Notes: generated by a model not told the origin, from the sequence alone. Shown: positions 42,812 to 51,947, numbered from the stretch's first letter. The stretch is DNA of 64,000 nucleotides from Falsiroseomonas sp046052145 (GCA_046052145.1 JBJOMW010000006.1:1-64000); one strand, 5' to 3'. A program made the numbers and translations.

Positions 42812-43627
42812 TCAGGCCGCGGGCACGGCGCGCGGCGCGTCGGTTCGCCGCGGCGAATCTGCAATCGAAAGCTGGCTCTCCTTGGCCCAGTCCAGCAGCT
42901 CGAAGCGCCCGTCGGCGTGCTCGACCAGCGCCGTGCAGCTCTCTACCCAGTCGCCGTCATTGATGTAGAGCACGCCCTGGACCATGCGCATCTCGGCATG
43001 ATGAATGTGGCCGCAGATCACGCCTTCCATGCCGCGGCGCTTTGCCTCTGTGGCGAGCGCGACTTCGAAGCGGTCAATCGCCTTGACGGCCTCTTTGACC
43101 TGCCGCTTCAGCCACTGGGAGAGCGACCAATAGGGATAACCAAATCGGCGCCGCGCCATGTTGAACCAACGGTTCAGAATGAGCGCTGTGTCATAGGCCC
43201 AGTCGCCAAGATGCGCGATCACCTTCGCATAGCGAATCACGCCGTCGAATTCATCGCCATGAATAACGAGGAATCGACGGCCGTCCGCTGTCTCGTGCTC
43301 GGCCTCGCGCAGGAGCTTGACCCCCGCCACCTCGAGCCCGAGCCAATCCCGGAACAACTCGTCATGGTTGCCCGGGATGTACGTCACCTCGGTACCATTG
43401 CGCGCCATGTTCAGGATCAGCCGGATCACCTCGTCATGGCCACTGTCCCAGTACCAGGATTTGCGGAGCCGCCAGCCGTCCACAATGTCGCCAACGAGGT
43501 AGAGTTGCTTGCACTCGACCGAGCGAAGAAAGGAGACGAGAAAGTCGCTGCGGCAGCCGCGTGTGCCGAGATGAATGTCGGAGATGAAGATGCTCCGGTA
43601 TCGGCGGCGCTGTGCAGGATCCTGCAT
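42812..43627 (-). CDS. plcP: PlcP-like phospholipase C (LpxH-type metallophosphoesterase)
   Basis: A 271-residue calcineurin-like phosphoesterase with the complete metal set: FISDIHLGTRGCRSD (about 14-28), LVGDIVDGW (about 45-53), GNHDE (about 82-86), VIHGDEFD (about 119-126) and ICGHIHHAE (about 203-211). Residues resemble COG2908, which includes LpxH, but the form with YRSIFISDIHLGTRGCRSDFL and an adjacent GT4 gene is that of PlcP, which removes phosphate head groups from phospholipids under Pi starvation. Alternative: an LpxH-like UDP-diacylglucosamine hydrolase. The genomic setting beside a phosphonate island supports PlcP. Confidence 0.78.
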   Translation of the reverse strand: MQDPAQRRRYRSIFISDIHLGTRGCRSDFLVSFLRSVECKQLYLVGDIVDGWRLRKSWYWDSGHDEVIRLILNMARNGTEVTYIPGNHDELFRDWLGLEVAGVKLLREAEHETADGRRFLVIHGDEFDGVIRYAKVIAHLGDWAYDTALILNRWFNMARRRFGYPYWSLSQWLKRQVKEAVKAIDRFEVALATEAKRRGMEGVICGHIHHAEMRMVQGVLYINDGDWVESCTALVEHADGRFELLDWAKESQLSIADSPRRTDAPRAVPAA

Positions 43628-43772
43628 CCGGCGAATTCTCCATCAGCGGGCCGTACAGCTGATCCAGCGAATCTTTGCCGTACGCAGCCTCGCCGGCGCG
43701 ATACAGCACCGCGGCTCGATCGCGAGTGAATCTTGCATGACGGTTGGGGCGCATGCGATCCGGGCAGCGATC

Positions 43773-43793
43773 GTCATCAAGCGTTCATAAAAA
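43773..43793 (+). promoter_or_regulatory. Weak Pho-box-like element upstream of dagK
   Basis: GTCAT at 43773 and TTCAT at 43784 are 11 bp apart, the PhoB repeat spacing, and the second is followed by AAAAA as in many Pho boxes. One base of the second half departs from GTCA, and no clear -10 follows. It lies in the gap between the divergent plcP and lipid-kinase genes. Low confidence. Confidence 0.3.
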
Positions 43794-43836
43794 CAACGCT
43801 CAGCTGCCAAGTTGTTGGGTCAGACGGTCGAGACTC

Positions 43837-44715
43837 ATGCCGTCCCGAATCGTCATCGTCTTCAACCCGGCTGCGGGCGCGCGGCGCCGAGCGCGACTCT
43901 ACGCTGCGCTCGATCTGCTGCGTGGCATCGGACTTCGCCTCGAGATGCTCGAGACGCAGCGGCGGGGCGATGCCACGCTGCTTGCCCGGGATGCCGCCAG
44001 ACACGGTGGAACTATCGTCGCTGCGGGAGGCGATGGCACAATCGCAGAAGTGGCCGCCGGCATCGCTGGCTCTGACGCGGCGCTTGGTGTCCTGCCGCTC
44101 GGGACGGCGAACGTCTTTGCGCTGGAGCTGGGCATTCCCCTGAAGGCTGAGGATGCGGCGGTCGTGCTGGCGATGGGGCGGACCGTGCCCTTTCGTCCCG
44201 GGCTCAGCCGCCGCGGCACTGCATCCGACCTCATGTTCGTGCAGATGCTGGGAGCCGGCATTGACGCGGCAGTGGTGCAGGCACTGTCCCTGCCACTCAA
44301 GCGCGCGCTCGGGAAGGGCGCCTATCTGCTGCAGACGATACGCGAGATCACTCGCCATGACCTGTCGCCTCTGCGCGTCGTGGCGGATGGCAAGGAGATC
44401 GACGCGACCTCCGTGATTGTCACCAAGGGTCGTCTCTATGCAGGGCGCTTCACCATCGCGCCCGGCGCGGATGCCAGAGATGAGGGATTCCACGTTGTGG
44501 CGCTGAAGCAATCGGGCCGCATAGACCTGATCCGCCACGCCGCAGCACTTCCGCTCGGGCTGGTGCCCAGATTGCCCGAGGTGCAGATCCTGCGCGCCAG
44601 GCATGTCAGCATCGGAGGAGCGGAGGGGCCTCTCCAGGCGGATGGCGACCCGGCAGGGATCCTGCCCGTGGATATCGCGCCATCCTCCACAATGATCCGT
44701 GTGGTCGTTCCTTGA
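43837..44715 (+). CDS. Diacylglycerol/lipid kinase family protein
   Basis: A 292-residue DAGK-family enzyme: an IVFNPAAGARRR start, ATP/Mg motif AAGGDGTIAEVAAGI (about 61-75) and LPLGTANVFALEL (about 87-99), then a C-terminal beta-sandwich. It phosphorylates diacylglycerol, sphingosine-like or undecaprenol lipids at the membrane. It is divergent from plcP-agt, which generates and consumes diacylglycerol, so it could recycle DAG to phosphatidate when phosphate returns. The start at 43837 is chosen from the family N-terminus; a longer frame exists upstream. The substrate is inferred from context. Confidence 0.83.
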   Translation: MPSRIVIVFNPAAGARRRARLYAALDLLRGIGLRLEMLETQRRGDATLLARDAARHGGTIVAAGGDGTIAEVAAGIAGSDAALGVLPLGTANVFALELGIPLKAEDAAVVLAMGRTVPFRPGLSRRGTASDLMFVQMLGAGIDAAVVQALSLPLKRALGKGAYLLQTIREITRHDLSPLRVVADGKEIDATSVIVTKGRLYAGRFTIAPGADARDEGFHVVALKQSGRIDLIRHAAALPLGLVPRLPEVQILRARHVSIGGAEGPLQADGDPAGILPVDIAPSSTMIRVVVP

Positions 44716-44859
44716 TGCCTTCGTGCCTGTTCCGCATCGGGCCACCGCAACCGGAGGCGTGCGGCGGCCTTCCTGTTGTGGGTGTTGCAGAGATCTAGCC
44801 GGTGCTGCCTGTGGCGCAGCGCTTGTGAAAGCACGTTCGGCTCCGGCTGCAACAGCGAC

Positions 44860-44900
44860 GTCACATATCCGTCAATTCCGTGTCACCGGACGCCTGTATA
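44860..44900 (+). promoter_or_regulatory. Pho box (three GTCA repeats, 11-bp period) and -10 upstream of phnC
   Basis: GTCA occurs at 44860, 44871 and 44882, exactly 11 bp apart, the direct-repeat spacing of PhoB operators. A -10-like TGTATA (44895-44900) follows the last repeat by about 10 bp, as in PhoB-activated promoters where the box replaces the -35. The phnC start is 27 bp downstream. The geometry is seen in the sequence; binding by PhoB is inferred. Confidence 0.72.
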
Positions 44901-44926
44901 GGCCCGCCGGCATCGGAGCGGCGGGG

Positions 44927-45757
44927 ATGTTGGAACTTCAGGGACTGACGCGACGCTTTGGCTCGGTCACTGCAGTGGACCAGGTCCGCCTGCTGGTGCC
45001 GGAAGGCCAGATGGTCGGTGTGATTGGCCGCTCCGGCGCTGGCAAATCCACCATGCTCCGCATGATCAACCGCCTGACCGAGCCTTCCGAGGGACGCATT
45101 CTCCACGGCACCCAGGACATCACCGCCCTGAGGGGCGCCGCGCTGCGCCGCTGGCGCACGGACTGCGCGATGATCTTCCAGCAGTTCAATCTCGTCCAGC
45201 GGCTGGATGTGCTCACCAATGTCCTGATCGGCCGGTTGAACCACCGCCGGGGCGCGCTCGGCACGCTGACGAGCATGCTCAAGATGTTCACGGCCGAAGA
45301 ACGCGCCATGGCGATCCAGGCGCTGGATCGCTTCGACCTGGCGGAGACGGCGCTGCAACGGGCAGACACGCTCTCGGGGGGGCAGCAGCAGCGCGTGGCC
45401 ATCTGCCGTGCGCTTCTGCAGGAGCCGAAGCTGATCCTGGCCGATGAGCCGATCGCGAGCCTCGACCCGCGCAACGCAAAGACCGTGATGGATGCGCTGC
45501 GGCAGGTGAACCGCGAGGACGGCATCACGGTACTGACCAACCTGCATCATCTCGATACCGCTCGTCAGTATTGCGATCGGATCATCGCCATGCAGTCCGG
45601 GCGCGTGATGTTCGACGGCACGCCGGCCGAGCTCACCGGTGCTCGTGTGCGCGCCATCTACGGCGTGTCGGAGGACGAGTTCGAAGACCAGGCGCAGGAG
45701 GCCGTCAGTCCCCGGACCGCCGCTGCGCTGCCGCAGGGCGGCCTCGCCCTCGCCTGA
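44927..45757 (+). CDS. phnC: Phosphonate ABC transporter ATP-binding protein
   Basis: A 276-residue ATPase with Walker A GRSGAGKST (about 33-41), Q-loop FQQFNLVQ, signature LSGGQQQR (about 144-151), Walker B LILADEPIASLD and switch His in NLHHLD. The RLTEPSEGRI and LTSMLKMF segments are those of PhnC. It powers uptake of phosphonates from the periplasm with PhnD and PhnE. It is the only phnC in the window and may also energise the second phnD-E-E set at 58-61 kb. The start at 44927 lies behind GCGGGG; preceding in-frame codons are shadow. A Pho box sits upstream. Confidence 0.92.
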   Translation: MLELQGLTRRFGSVTAVDQVRLLVPEGQMVGVIGRSGAGKSTMLRMINRLTEPSEGRILHGTQDITALRGAALRRWRTDCAMIFQQFNLVQRLDVLTNVLIGRLNHRRGALGTLTSMLKMFTAEERAMAIQALDRFDLAETALQRADTLSGGQQQRVAICRALLQEPKLILADEPIASLDPRNAKTVMDALRQVNREDGITVLTNLHHLDTARQYCDRIIAMQSGRVMFDGTPAELTGARVRAIYGVSEDEFEDQAQEAVSPRTAAALPQGGLALA

Positions 45758-45785
45758 GCCTTTCCCCCCACCCATGGAGCAGACC

Positions 45786-46745
45786 ATGATCACCCGCCGC
45801 CTTCTCGTGGCTGGCGCCGCCCTGGCGCCCTTCGCGGCCCTCGCGCAGGGCGCCGCCCCGGTGATGCCAGCCCCCGGCCGCCGCGCCTGGGCGCAGCAGG
45901 TGCCGCAGATCCGCATCGGCCTGCTCGGCGGTGAGAACGAAAGCGATCGGCTCGGGCGCTTCGAAGCCTACCGCACCCTGCTGGAGACCACCTTTGGCGT
46001 GCCCGTGCGGCTGTTCCCGGCCGCTGACTATGCCGGCGTGATGCAGGCTTTCGGGGCGCGGCAGATCGAAGGCGCGGCGATGGGTGCGTCCGCCTATGCC
46101 GGCGCCTGGCTCGACACCAATGGCGGCGTCGAGCCGCTCTGGGTCGCGCGCGAGAGCGATGGCAGCATCTCCTATGTCGCGGTGATGGTGGTGCGCGCCG
46201 ATAGCGGCATCACCAGCCTCGAGCAGATGCGCGGTCGTAGCCTGGCCTGGGCGGATGCCAACTCCACCTCCGGCTACCTCGTCCCGCGCAGCGAGCTGCG
46301 GAATGGCGGCATCGACATCAACACCTTCTTCTCTCGCACCGGCTTCGGCGGCGGGCATGAGCAGGCGGTGGTGGCTGTGCTGCAGCGCCAGTACGACGCG
46401 GCCGTGACCTGGGCCAGCGGCCAGGGCGAGGTGAGCGAGGGCTTCACCCGCGGCAATCTGCGCGCGATGGTGCAGAAGGGCATGCTGAACATGCGCGACC
46501 TTCGCATCATCTGGACGTCGCGCCCGATCCTGAACGGCCCGTTCACGGTGCGCCGCGACCTGCCGCAGGCCTTCAAGGACGATCTGCTGGCCTTCCACGT
46601 CGCGCTCGCCGCGGCGCATCCGCAGGTCTATGCGCAGATCGAGCGCGGCGGTGGTCAGGGCTACGCCCCGGTGAACCACAGCATGTTCGAGCCGATCGTG
46701 CAGCTGCGCCGCGAGGAAGCGGCTGAGCGGCGTCGCCGGTCCTGA
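45786..46745 (+). CDS. phnD: Phosphonate ABC transporter substrate-binding protein
   Basis: A 319-residue periplasmic binding protein. Signal peptide with a twin-arginine-like start (TRRLLVAGAALAPFAALAQ). The mature protein has IRIGLLGGENESDRLGRFEAY, YAGVMQAFGARQIEGAAMG and WADANSTSGYLVPRSEL, the PhnD pattern in which Ser/Thr residues clasp the phosphonate group. It starts 28 bp after phnC (GGAG at 45776) and overlaps phnE by TGATG. It is 30-odd percent-like by eye to the second PhnD at 58280, so the two probably bind different phosphonates. Confidence 0.92.
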   Translation: MITRRLLVAGAALAPFAALAQGAAPVMPAPGRRAWAQQVPQIRIGLLGGENESDRLGRFEAYRTLLETTFGVPVRLFPAADYAGVMQAFGARQIEGAAMGASAYAGAWLDTNGGVEPLWVARESDGSISYVAVMVVRADSGITSLEQMRGRSLAWADANSTSGYLVPRSELRNGGIDINTFFSRTGFGGGHEQAVVAVLQRQYDAAVTWASGQGEVSEGFTRGNLRAMVQKGMLNMRDLRIIWTSRPILNGPFTVRRDLPQAFKDDLLAFHVALAAAHPQVYAQIERGGGQGYAPVNHSMFEPIVQLRREEAAERRRRS

Positions 46746-47665
46746 TGTCTGGAGCGGCCTTCGCCCTGCCCGGCTCCGCGGTTGCGCGGGGCGAGGCCGC
46801 CTTCCAGGAGGCACGGCGCCTTCGTCGCCGTGCCACTCTGGTCTCCTGCGCCGTCCTGCTGGTGTGCGTCTTCGTCTCGGCCTGGATCAGCGAGGCTTCG
46901 CCCGCGCGCCTGGCCGAGGGGCTGCCGCGCATCGGCGAGTATTTCTGGCGCGTGCTGCCGAGCTTCCGCGCGGATGCGTTCTTCGCGGATTGGGAGACCG
47001 ATGGCAGCTTCGCGGCCTGGATGTACCGTGCCGATAAGTGGCTGTGGCTGATCTTCGAGACCAGCCAGATGGCCGTCCTCGGCACTTTGTTCGGGACGGC
47101 GATCAGCCTTTCGCTGTGCTTCGTTGCCGCGCGCAACCTTTCGCCCAGCCCTTGGGCCTATCAACTGGCCCGGCGTGTGCTGGAGTTCTGCCGGACAGTG
47201 CCGGAGATCGTCTTCGCGCTGATCTTCGTCTGGGCCTTCGGCATCGGCCCGCTGGCCGGCATCCTGGCAATCATCATCCACACGGCTGGCGCGAATGGGA
47301 AGCTGTTCGCCGAAGTCGCCGAGAATGCAGACACCAGCCCGATGGAGGGCGTGCGCGCCGCCGGGGGCAACTGGTTCGAGCGCATGCGCTACGGCGTGCT
47401 GCCCCAGGTGCTGCCGAATTTCATGAGCTACACCCTGCTGCGCTTCGAGGTGAATGTGCGCGGCGCCAGCGTGCTCGGCTTCGTTGGCGCGGGCGGTATC
47501 GGCGAGGAGCTCTACCACGTGATCGCCTTCAACTATTATGAGGAGATCAGCGCCATCGTCGTGCTGATCATCCTGACCGTGGCCTCCATCGACCTCATTT
47601 CGGAGCGTGTTCGCAAGGGGCTCTCGGGCGCTGACGGACGCGCTGCGGCGGGGTCCCCGCGATGA
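46745..47665 (+). CDS. phnE: Phosphonate ABC transporter permease, first of pair
   Basis: A 306-residue PhnE-type permease with about six helices and the conserved RTVPEIVFALIFVWAFGIGPLAG segment. The EAA-like loop is ENADTSPMEGVRAAGGNWFERMRYGVLPQVLP and GFVGAGGIGEEL follows. It is the longer N-terminal variant (first PhnE) with an extracellular loop between helices 1 and 2. It overlaps phnD and the second permease gene (ATGA), so the transporter is a PhnC2-D-E1E2 type complex in the inner membrane. Confidence 0.92.
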   Translation: MSGAAFALPGSAVARGEAAFQEARRLRRRATLVSCAVLLVCVFVSAWISEASPARLAEGLPRIGEYFWRVLPSFRADAFFADWETDGSFAAWMYRADKWLWLIFETSQMAVLGTLFGTAISLSLCFVAARNLSPSPWAYQLARRVLEFCRTVPEIVFALIFVWAFGIGPLAGILAIIIHTAGANGKLFAEVAENADTSPMEGVRAAGGNWFERMRYGVLPQVLPNFMSYTLLRFEVNVRGASVLGFVGAGGIGEELYHVIAFNYYEEISAIVVLIILTVASIDLISERVRKGLSGADGRAAAGSPR

Positions 47666-48522
47666 GCATCGCCCGTCCCTCGGCCGCGCAGATCGCCGAA
47701 CTGCGGCTGCGTATGCCCCGCGCCTTCGGGCCGCCCGGGGCGGTGCGCGCCCTACGCCTTCTCGTGCTCTCGGCCTGCCTGGGCTGGGTCGGATTTTTGC
47801 TGTGGTGGTTCGGCTTCTCGCCGCAGCGGATTTGGAACGGGCTGTCCGGGCTCGGCACCATCGTGGTGCTGATGGTGCCGCCCGCGCCGGGCGAGCTATG
47901 GCTCGACATCCTCAAGGGCATCGCCGAGAGCGTGGCGATGGCGTTCCTCGGGACCTTGGTGGCAGCGTTGATCGCCGTACCGCTCGGCTTCCTCGGTGCA
48001 GGCAATGTCGTGACGAATGCGTTGGCGCATTTCTCGATCCGCCGGTTGTTCGATGGCTTCCGTGGCGTCGACCAATTGATCTGGGCGCTGGCCTATGTCC
48101 GGGCAGTCGGGCTGGGGCCGCTGGCAGGCGTGCTGGCTATCGCGACGGCGGATATCGCCGTGCTGGCGAAGCTCTACGCCGAGGCGATCGAGAATGCCGA
48201 GAAGAAGCAGGCCGAGGGGATTGATGCCGTCGGTGGCAGCCAGGCGCTTCGCACCCGCTTTGGCATCCTGCCGCAGGTCTTGCCGGTGATGCTGGCGCAG
48301 GCGCTTTACTTCTTCGAAAGCAACACCCGTTCGGCTGCTATCCTCGGCGTGGTCGGGGCGGGCGGCATCGGCCTGCAGATCGCCGAGCGGATCAGGGTTC
48401 GTCACTGGGACGAGGTCGCCTTCATCATCATCCTGCTGCTGGCCACCGTCGCGCTGATCGACTGGCTGTCCGCGCGTATACGCACGCGCCTGATCGGCAC
48501 GCGGAACGCGACGGGACGGTAG
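47662..48522 (+). CDS. phnE: Phosphonate ABC transporter permease, second of pair
   Basis: A 286-residue PhnE-type permease: helix 1 near 28-50 (LLVLSACLGWVGFLLWWFGF), PPAPGELWLDILKGIAESVAMAFLGT, GVDQLIWALAYVRAVGLGPLAG, and the EAA-like loop ENAEKKQAEGIDAVGGSQ. VVGAGGIGLQIAERIR is close to the C-terminal signature of PhnE. It is co-translated with the first permease. The stop at 48522 is followed by a 93-bp gap before the phytase-like gene. Confidence 0.92.
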   Translation: MSIARPSAAQIAELRLRMPRAFGPPGAVRALRLLVLSACLGWVGFLLWWFGFSPQRIWNGLSGLGTIVVLMVPPAPGELWLDILKGIAESVAMAFLGTLVAALIAVPLGFLGAGNVVTNALAHFSIRRLFDGFRGVDQLIWALAYVRAVGLGPLAGVLAIATADIAVLAKLYAEAIENAEKKQAEGIDAVGGSQALRTRFGILPQVLPVMLAQALYFFESNTRSAAILGVVGAGGIGLQIAERIRVRHWDEVAFIIILLLATVALIDWLSARIRTRLIGTRNATGR

Positions 48523-48615
48523 TTCAATGCGGTGGCGGAGTTCCGGGACCCGCCATAGGATCCCGGCATTGCCTTTCACCGGTACAGGCCAACCAGCGGA
48601 GCAGTGCGCGCTGTC

Positions 48616-50826
48616 ATGATCCGATCCATCCGCCTCCTTGCCCTCGCATGTGTCGTCGCCGTACCGGTCACCGCGTCGGCCCAGGAGCGGCAGGTCTTTC
48701 ACCGGATCGCGACGATCGAAGCTGTGCGCATGCTTCCGCCCGATCGCGACCGCGCTCGCCGTTCGATCGCGGAGATCGTGGCAGCGGCCCAGGATGGCGG
48801 GCTGCTGGTCTATGTCGATGGAGAGCAGCGCGGTATCGGCTTTGTCGATATCGCCGATCCCGCGGCACCACGCCCGGCCGGCTTCCTGGCGATGGACGGC
48901 GAGCCGAACTCTATCGCGACGCTGGGTGGCCGGGCCTTTGCCGTGGTGGACACTTCACCCTCGAAGGACGCCCCGTCCGGCCATGTCGCCGTGGTGGATA
49001 TTGCCGCGCGCCGCATCGAGGCTCGCTGCGAGCTGGAAGGGCAGCCCGACGCCACGACGGTGAGCCCCGATGGCCGCTTCCTCGTGGTCGTCATCGAGAA
49101 TGAGCGCGACGAGCGACGCGACCAGGGGCGCATCCCCCAATTGCCGCCTGGCAATCTGACCATCATCCCCATCACAGCAGCCGGGCTTGAGTGTTCCGCA
49201 CTGCGCCGTGTGGACCTCACCGGCCTTGCGGAGATCGCGCCCACCGATCCCGAGCCGGAGTTCGTGGACGTGAATGCGCGCGGCGAGGCGGTCGTCACGC
49301 TGCAGGAGAACAACCATATCGTGCTGGTGGACATCGCCACGGGGCGCGTGACGGGCCATTTCCCCGCCGGCCGAGTCACGCTTGAACGCGTCGATGGCCG
49401 CCGCGACGGCGCGATCCGCCCCAACCAGCGCCTTGAGAACCTGGTGCGCGAGCCGGATGCCGTGAAATGGCTGGATGACAGCCGCTTCGTCACCGCGAAT
49501 GAGGGCGACATGGTGACCGGCTCGCGCGGCTTCACCATCTTCCGCCGCGACGGCACGGTGGAATGGGATTCGGGCAACCTGCTCGAACATCTCGCGATCC
49601 GCATCGGCCACTACCCCGAATTGCGATCGGGCAACCGCGGCAATGAGCCGGAAGGCGTGGAGATCGCGACCTTCGACGGCGAGCGGCTGATCTTCATCGG
49701 CTCCGAGCGCGCCTCCATGGTGACGGTCTGGCGCGACGAGGGGCCGGGGCGAGCGCCCACCTTCCTGCAGGTGTTGCCGACCGGCGTGGCGCCGGAAGGC
49801 CTGCTCGCCATCCCCTCGCGCGGGCTGTTCGTTGCGGCGGGCGAGGGGGACAATCCGGAAAGCGGGCTTCGTTCCTCGCTGACAATCTATCGTCGCGGCC
49901 CGGGGCCGGTGAGCTACCCGACGATCGAGTCGGCCGATGCACCCGATGGGACGCCGATCCCTTGGGGCGCGCTGTCGGGGCTGGCGGCGGACCGTCAGGT
50001 GCCGGGCCGGCTCTACGCCGTGACCGACAGCTTCTACGCTGAGGCGAGCATCCTGACGCTGGACGCCAGCGTGACACCGGCGCGCATCACCGAGGCGCGC
50101 ACCGTGACGCGCGACGGGCAGCCGGCGCGCAACCTGGATATCGAGGGCATCGCCACGCGGCCGGGCGGCGGCTTCTGGCTGGTCTCGGAAGGCAATCCGG
50201 AGCGGCGCGAGGGTGCGCTGCCCGACCTGCTGCTGCGTGTCTCCGCCGCCGGTGCGATCGAGGAGGAGATCCGCTTGCCGGAGGCCATCGCACGTCACGC
50301 GCTGCGCTTCGGCTTCGAAGGCGTGACGGTGGCAGGTGAGGGTGCGGGCGAGACGGTCTGGATCGCCGTGCAACGCGAATGGGCCGATGATCCGCGCGGG
50401 CGGGTGAAGATCCTGCGCTACCAGGTCGCCACGCGCGAATGGGGCGTGCTGCATTACCCGCTGGATGCCACCCCCGCGGGCTGGATGGGCCTGTCCGAGA
50501 TCACCGCGACCGGGCCCGACAGCTTCGTGGTGATCGAGCGCAACAACCAATGGGGCGGGACGGCGATCAAGCGCCTCTACGCCTTCTCGGTAGCTGGCCT
50601 CACCCCCGCTGCGCTGGGGGCGGCAGAGGTGCCGCTCATCACCAAGCGCCTTGTGCGGGACATCGTGCCCGATCTCGGCCGCACCGGGGGCATCGTGCTG
50701 GAGAAGCTGGAAGGCTTCGCGGTGGATGCGGCGGGCGACGCCTTCGCGGTGACTGACAATGACGGCGTGCAGAATGTCTCCGGCGAGACACAGTTTCTCC
50801 GCCTTGGCCGGCTGCCGCTGCGCTGA
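48616..50826 (+). CDS. Secreted phytase-like (esterase-like) beta-propeller protein
   Basis: A 736-residue exported protein: signal peptide 1-23 (LLALACVVAVPVTASAQ), an N-terminal propeller-like half (about 30-400, repeated DGxxLxVxxE blades such as GRFLVVVIENERDERRDQ) and a C-terminal esterase-like phytase domain (about 425-735, SGLAADRQVPGRLYAVTDSF, DIEGIATRPGGGFWLVSEGN, FEGVTVAG). Members are proposed to act on phytate or other phosphoesters. It sits between phnE and the FAD oxidase gene and overlaps the latter by TGATG-type contact, so it is part of the phosphonate operon. The start at 48616 is the first ATG of the signal; a GTG at 48604 is possible. Substrate unproven. Confidence 0.78.
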   Translation: MIRSIRLLALACVVAVPVTASAQERQVFHRIATIEAVRMLPPDRDRARRSIAEIVAAAQDGGLLVYVDGEQRGIGFVDIADPAAPRPAGFLAMDGEPNSIATLGGRAFAVVDTSPSKDAPSGHVAVVDIAARRIEARCELEGQPDATTVSPDGRFLVVVIENERDERRDQGRIPQLPPGNLTIIPITAAGLECSALRRVDLTGLAEIAPTDPEPEFVDVNARGEAVVTLQENNHIVLVDIATGRVTGHFPAGRVTLERVDGRRDGAIRPNQRLENLVREPDAVKWLDDSRFVTANEGDMVTGSRGFTIFRRDGTVEWDSGNLLEHLAIRIGHYPELRSGNRGNEPEGVEIATFDGERLIFIGSERASMVTVWRDEGPGRAPTFLQVLPTGVAPEGLLAIPSRGLFVAAGEGDNPESGLRSSLTIYRRGPGPVSYPTIESADAPDGTPIPWGALSGLAADRQVPGRLYAVTDSFYAEASILTLDASVTPARITEARTVTRDGQPARNLDIEGIATRPGGGFWLVSEGNPERREGALPDLLLRVSAAGAIEEEIRLPEAIARHALRFGFEGVTVAGEGAGETVWIAVQREWADDPRGRVKILRYQVATREWGVLHYPLDATPAGWMGLSEITATGPDSFVVIERNNQWGGTAIKRLYAFSVAGLTPAALGAAEVPLITKRLVRDIVPDLGRTGGIVLEKLEGFAVDAAGDAFAVTDNDGVQNVSGETQFLRLGRLPLR

Positions 50827-51947
50827 TGGCTGAGAGCGCACGCTTCGATCTTCTGGTTGTCGGCGCCGGCATTGTCGGGCTGGCGCATGCGCTGGCCGCC
50901 GCGCGGGCGGGGCTTCGCGTTGCGGTCGTGGATCGCGACGCGCAAGCCAACGGTGCGTCCATCCGCAATTTCGGCTTCGTCACCGTCACCGGTCAGGGAT
51001 TACCTGCCACCTGGCCGCGGGCACGGCGCGCGTGCGATGTCTGGGCCGATCTCTGCGTGGCGGCGAAGATCCCGGTCCTCCATCGCGGCCTGCTGATGGC
51101 GGCCCGCCGACCGGAGGCGGTGGCAGTGATCGAGGAATTCGCCGGCGGACCGATGGGGGAGGGGTGCACCATCCTGCCGCGGGCCGCGCTGCCGGCGCCA
51201 CTGCGCGGCGACGGCGCGGTGCTGGCCGCCCTGCACTCCCCGCACGAACTCCGCGTCGAAAGCCGCGAGGCGATCCCACGCTTGGCCGCCTGGCTGGCTG
51301 AGACGCTCGGCGTGACCTTCCTGTGGCGACGCAGCGTGGTGGCGGTCGAGGCCGGGCGCGTGGTGACGCCCCAGGGCACGCTCTACGCCGAGCGCATCGT
51401 GGTCTGCCCGGGCACGGAGCTGGCCGCGCTCTTCCCCGACGCCTTTGCCCGGCGCGGCACCACGCTGTGCAAGCTGCACATGCTACGTCTGGCGGACCCT
51501 GGCTGGCGCTTGCCGGCGGCGGTGATGAGCGACCTCGGCCTGCACCGCTATCGCGGCTATGCCGATTGCGCGTCCCTGCCGGCCCTGCGCGCAAGGCTGG
51601 CGGCGGAACAGGCAGCGCAGCTCGAGCACGGTGTCCACCTGATCGTGGTGCAATCGGCCGATGGGACGCTCGTGGTCGGCGACAGCCACCATTACGGCGC
51701 CACCCCCGATCCCTTTCAGCCCGAGGCCGTGGACGCCTTGATCCTGGAGGAGTTCGAACGCGTGCTCGGCGCGCCGCCGCCGACGATCGAGCGCTGGGTC
51801 GGTCTCTATCCCTCCGGGCCAGACGATGCCTTCCACGAGGAGGTCGCACCCGGCGTGCGGTTGGTCTCCGTCACCTCCGGCACCGGTGCCTCTACAGCCT
51901 TCGGGCTGGCGGAGGAGGTGCTGCGCGACATGCAGGTTCTCTCATGA
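50826..51947 (+). CDS. FAD-dependent amine oxidoreductase of the phosphonate-associated family
   Basis: A 373-residue D-amino-acid-oxidase-fold flavoprotein with the FAD motif VVGAGIVGLAHALAA (about 11-25), RDAQANGASIRNFGFV at the flavin edge and a C-terminal SGTGASTAFGLAEE. It matches the TIGR03364-like family that occurs next to phosphonoacetaldehyde hydrolase. Family members from such operons have been reported to oxidise N-alkylated 2-aminoethylphosphonates to phosphonoacetaldehyde. It overlaps phnX by 4 bp, so its product should feed PhnX directly. The usual transaminase PhnW is absent from the window. Family and partnership are strong; the exact amine substrate is inferred. Confidence 0.82.
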   Translation: MAESARFDLLVVGAGIVGLAHALAAARAGLRVAVVDRDAQANGASIRNFGFVTVTGQGLPATWPRARRACDVWADLCVAAKIPVLHRGLLMAARRPEAVAVIEEFAGGPMGEGCTILPRAALPAPLRGDGAVLAALHSPHELRVESREAIPRLAAWLAETLGVTFLWRRSVVAVEAGRVVTPQGTLYAERIVVCPGTELAALFPDAFARRGTTLCKLHMLRLADPGWRLPAAVMSDLGLHRYRGYADCASLPALRARLAAEQAAQLEHGVHLIVVQSADGTLVVGDSHHYGATPDPFQPEAVDALILEEFERVLGAPPPTIERWVGLYPSGPDDAFHEEVAPGVRLVSVTSGTGASTAFGLAEEVLRDMQVLS

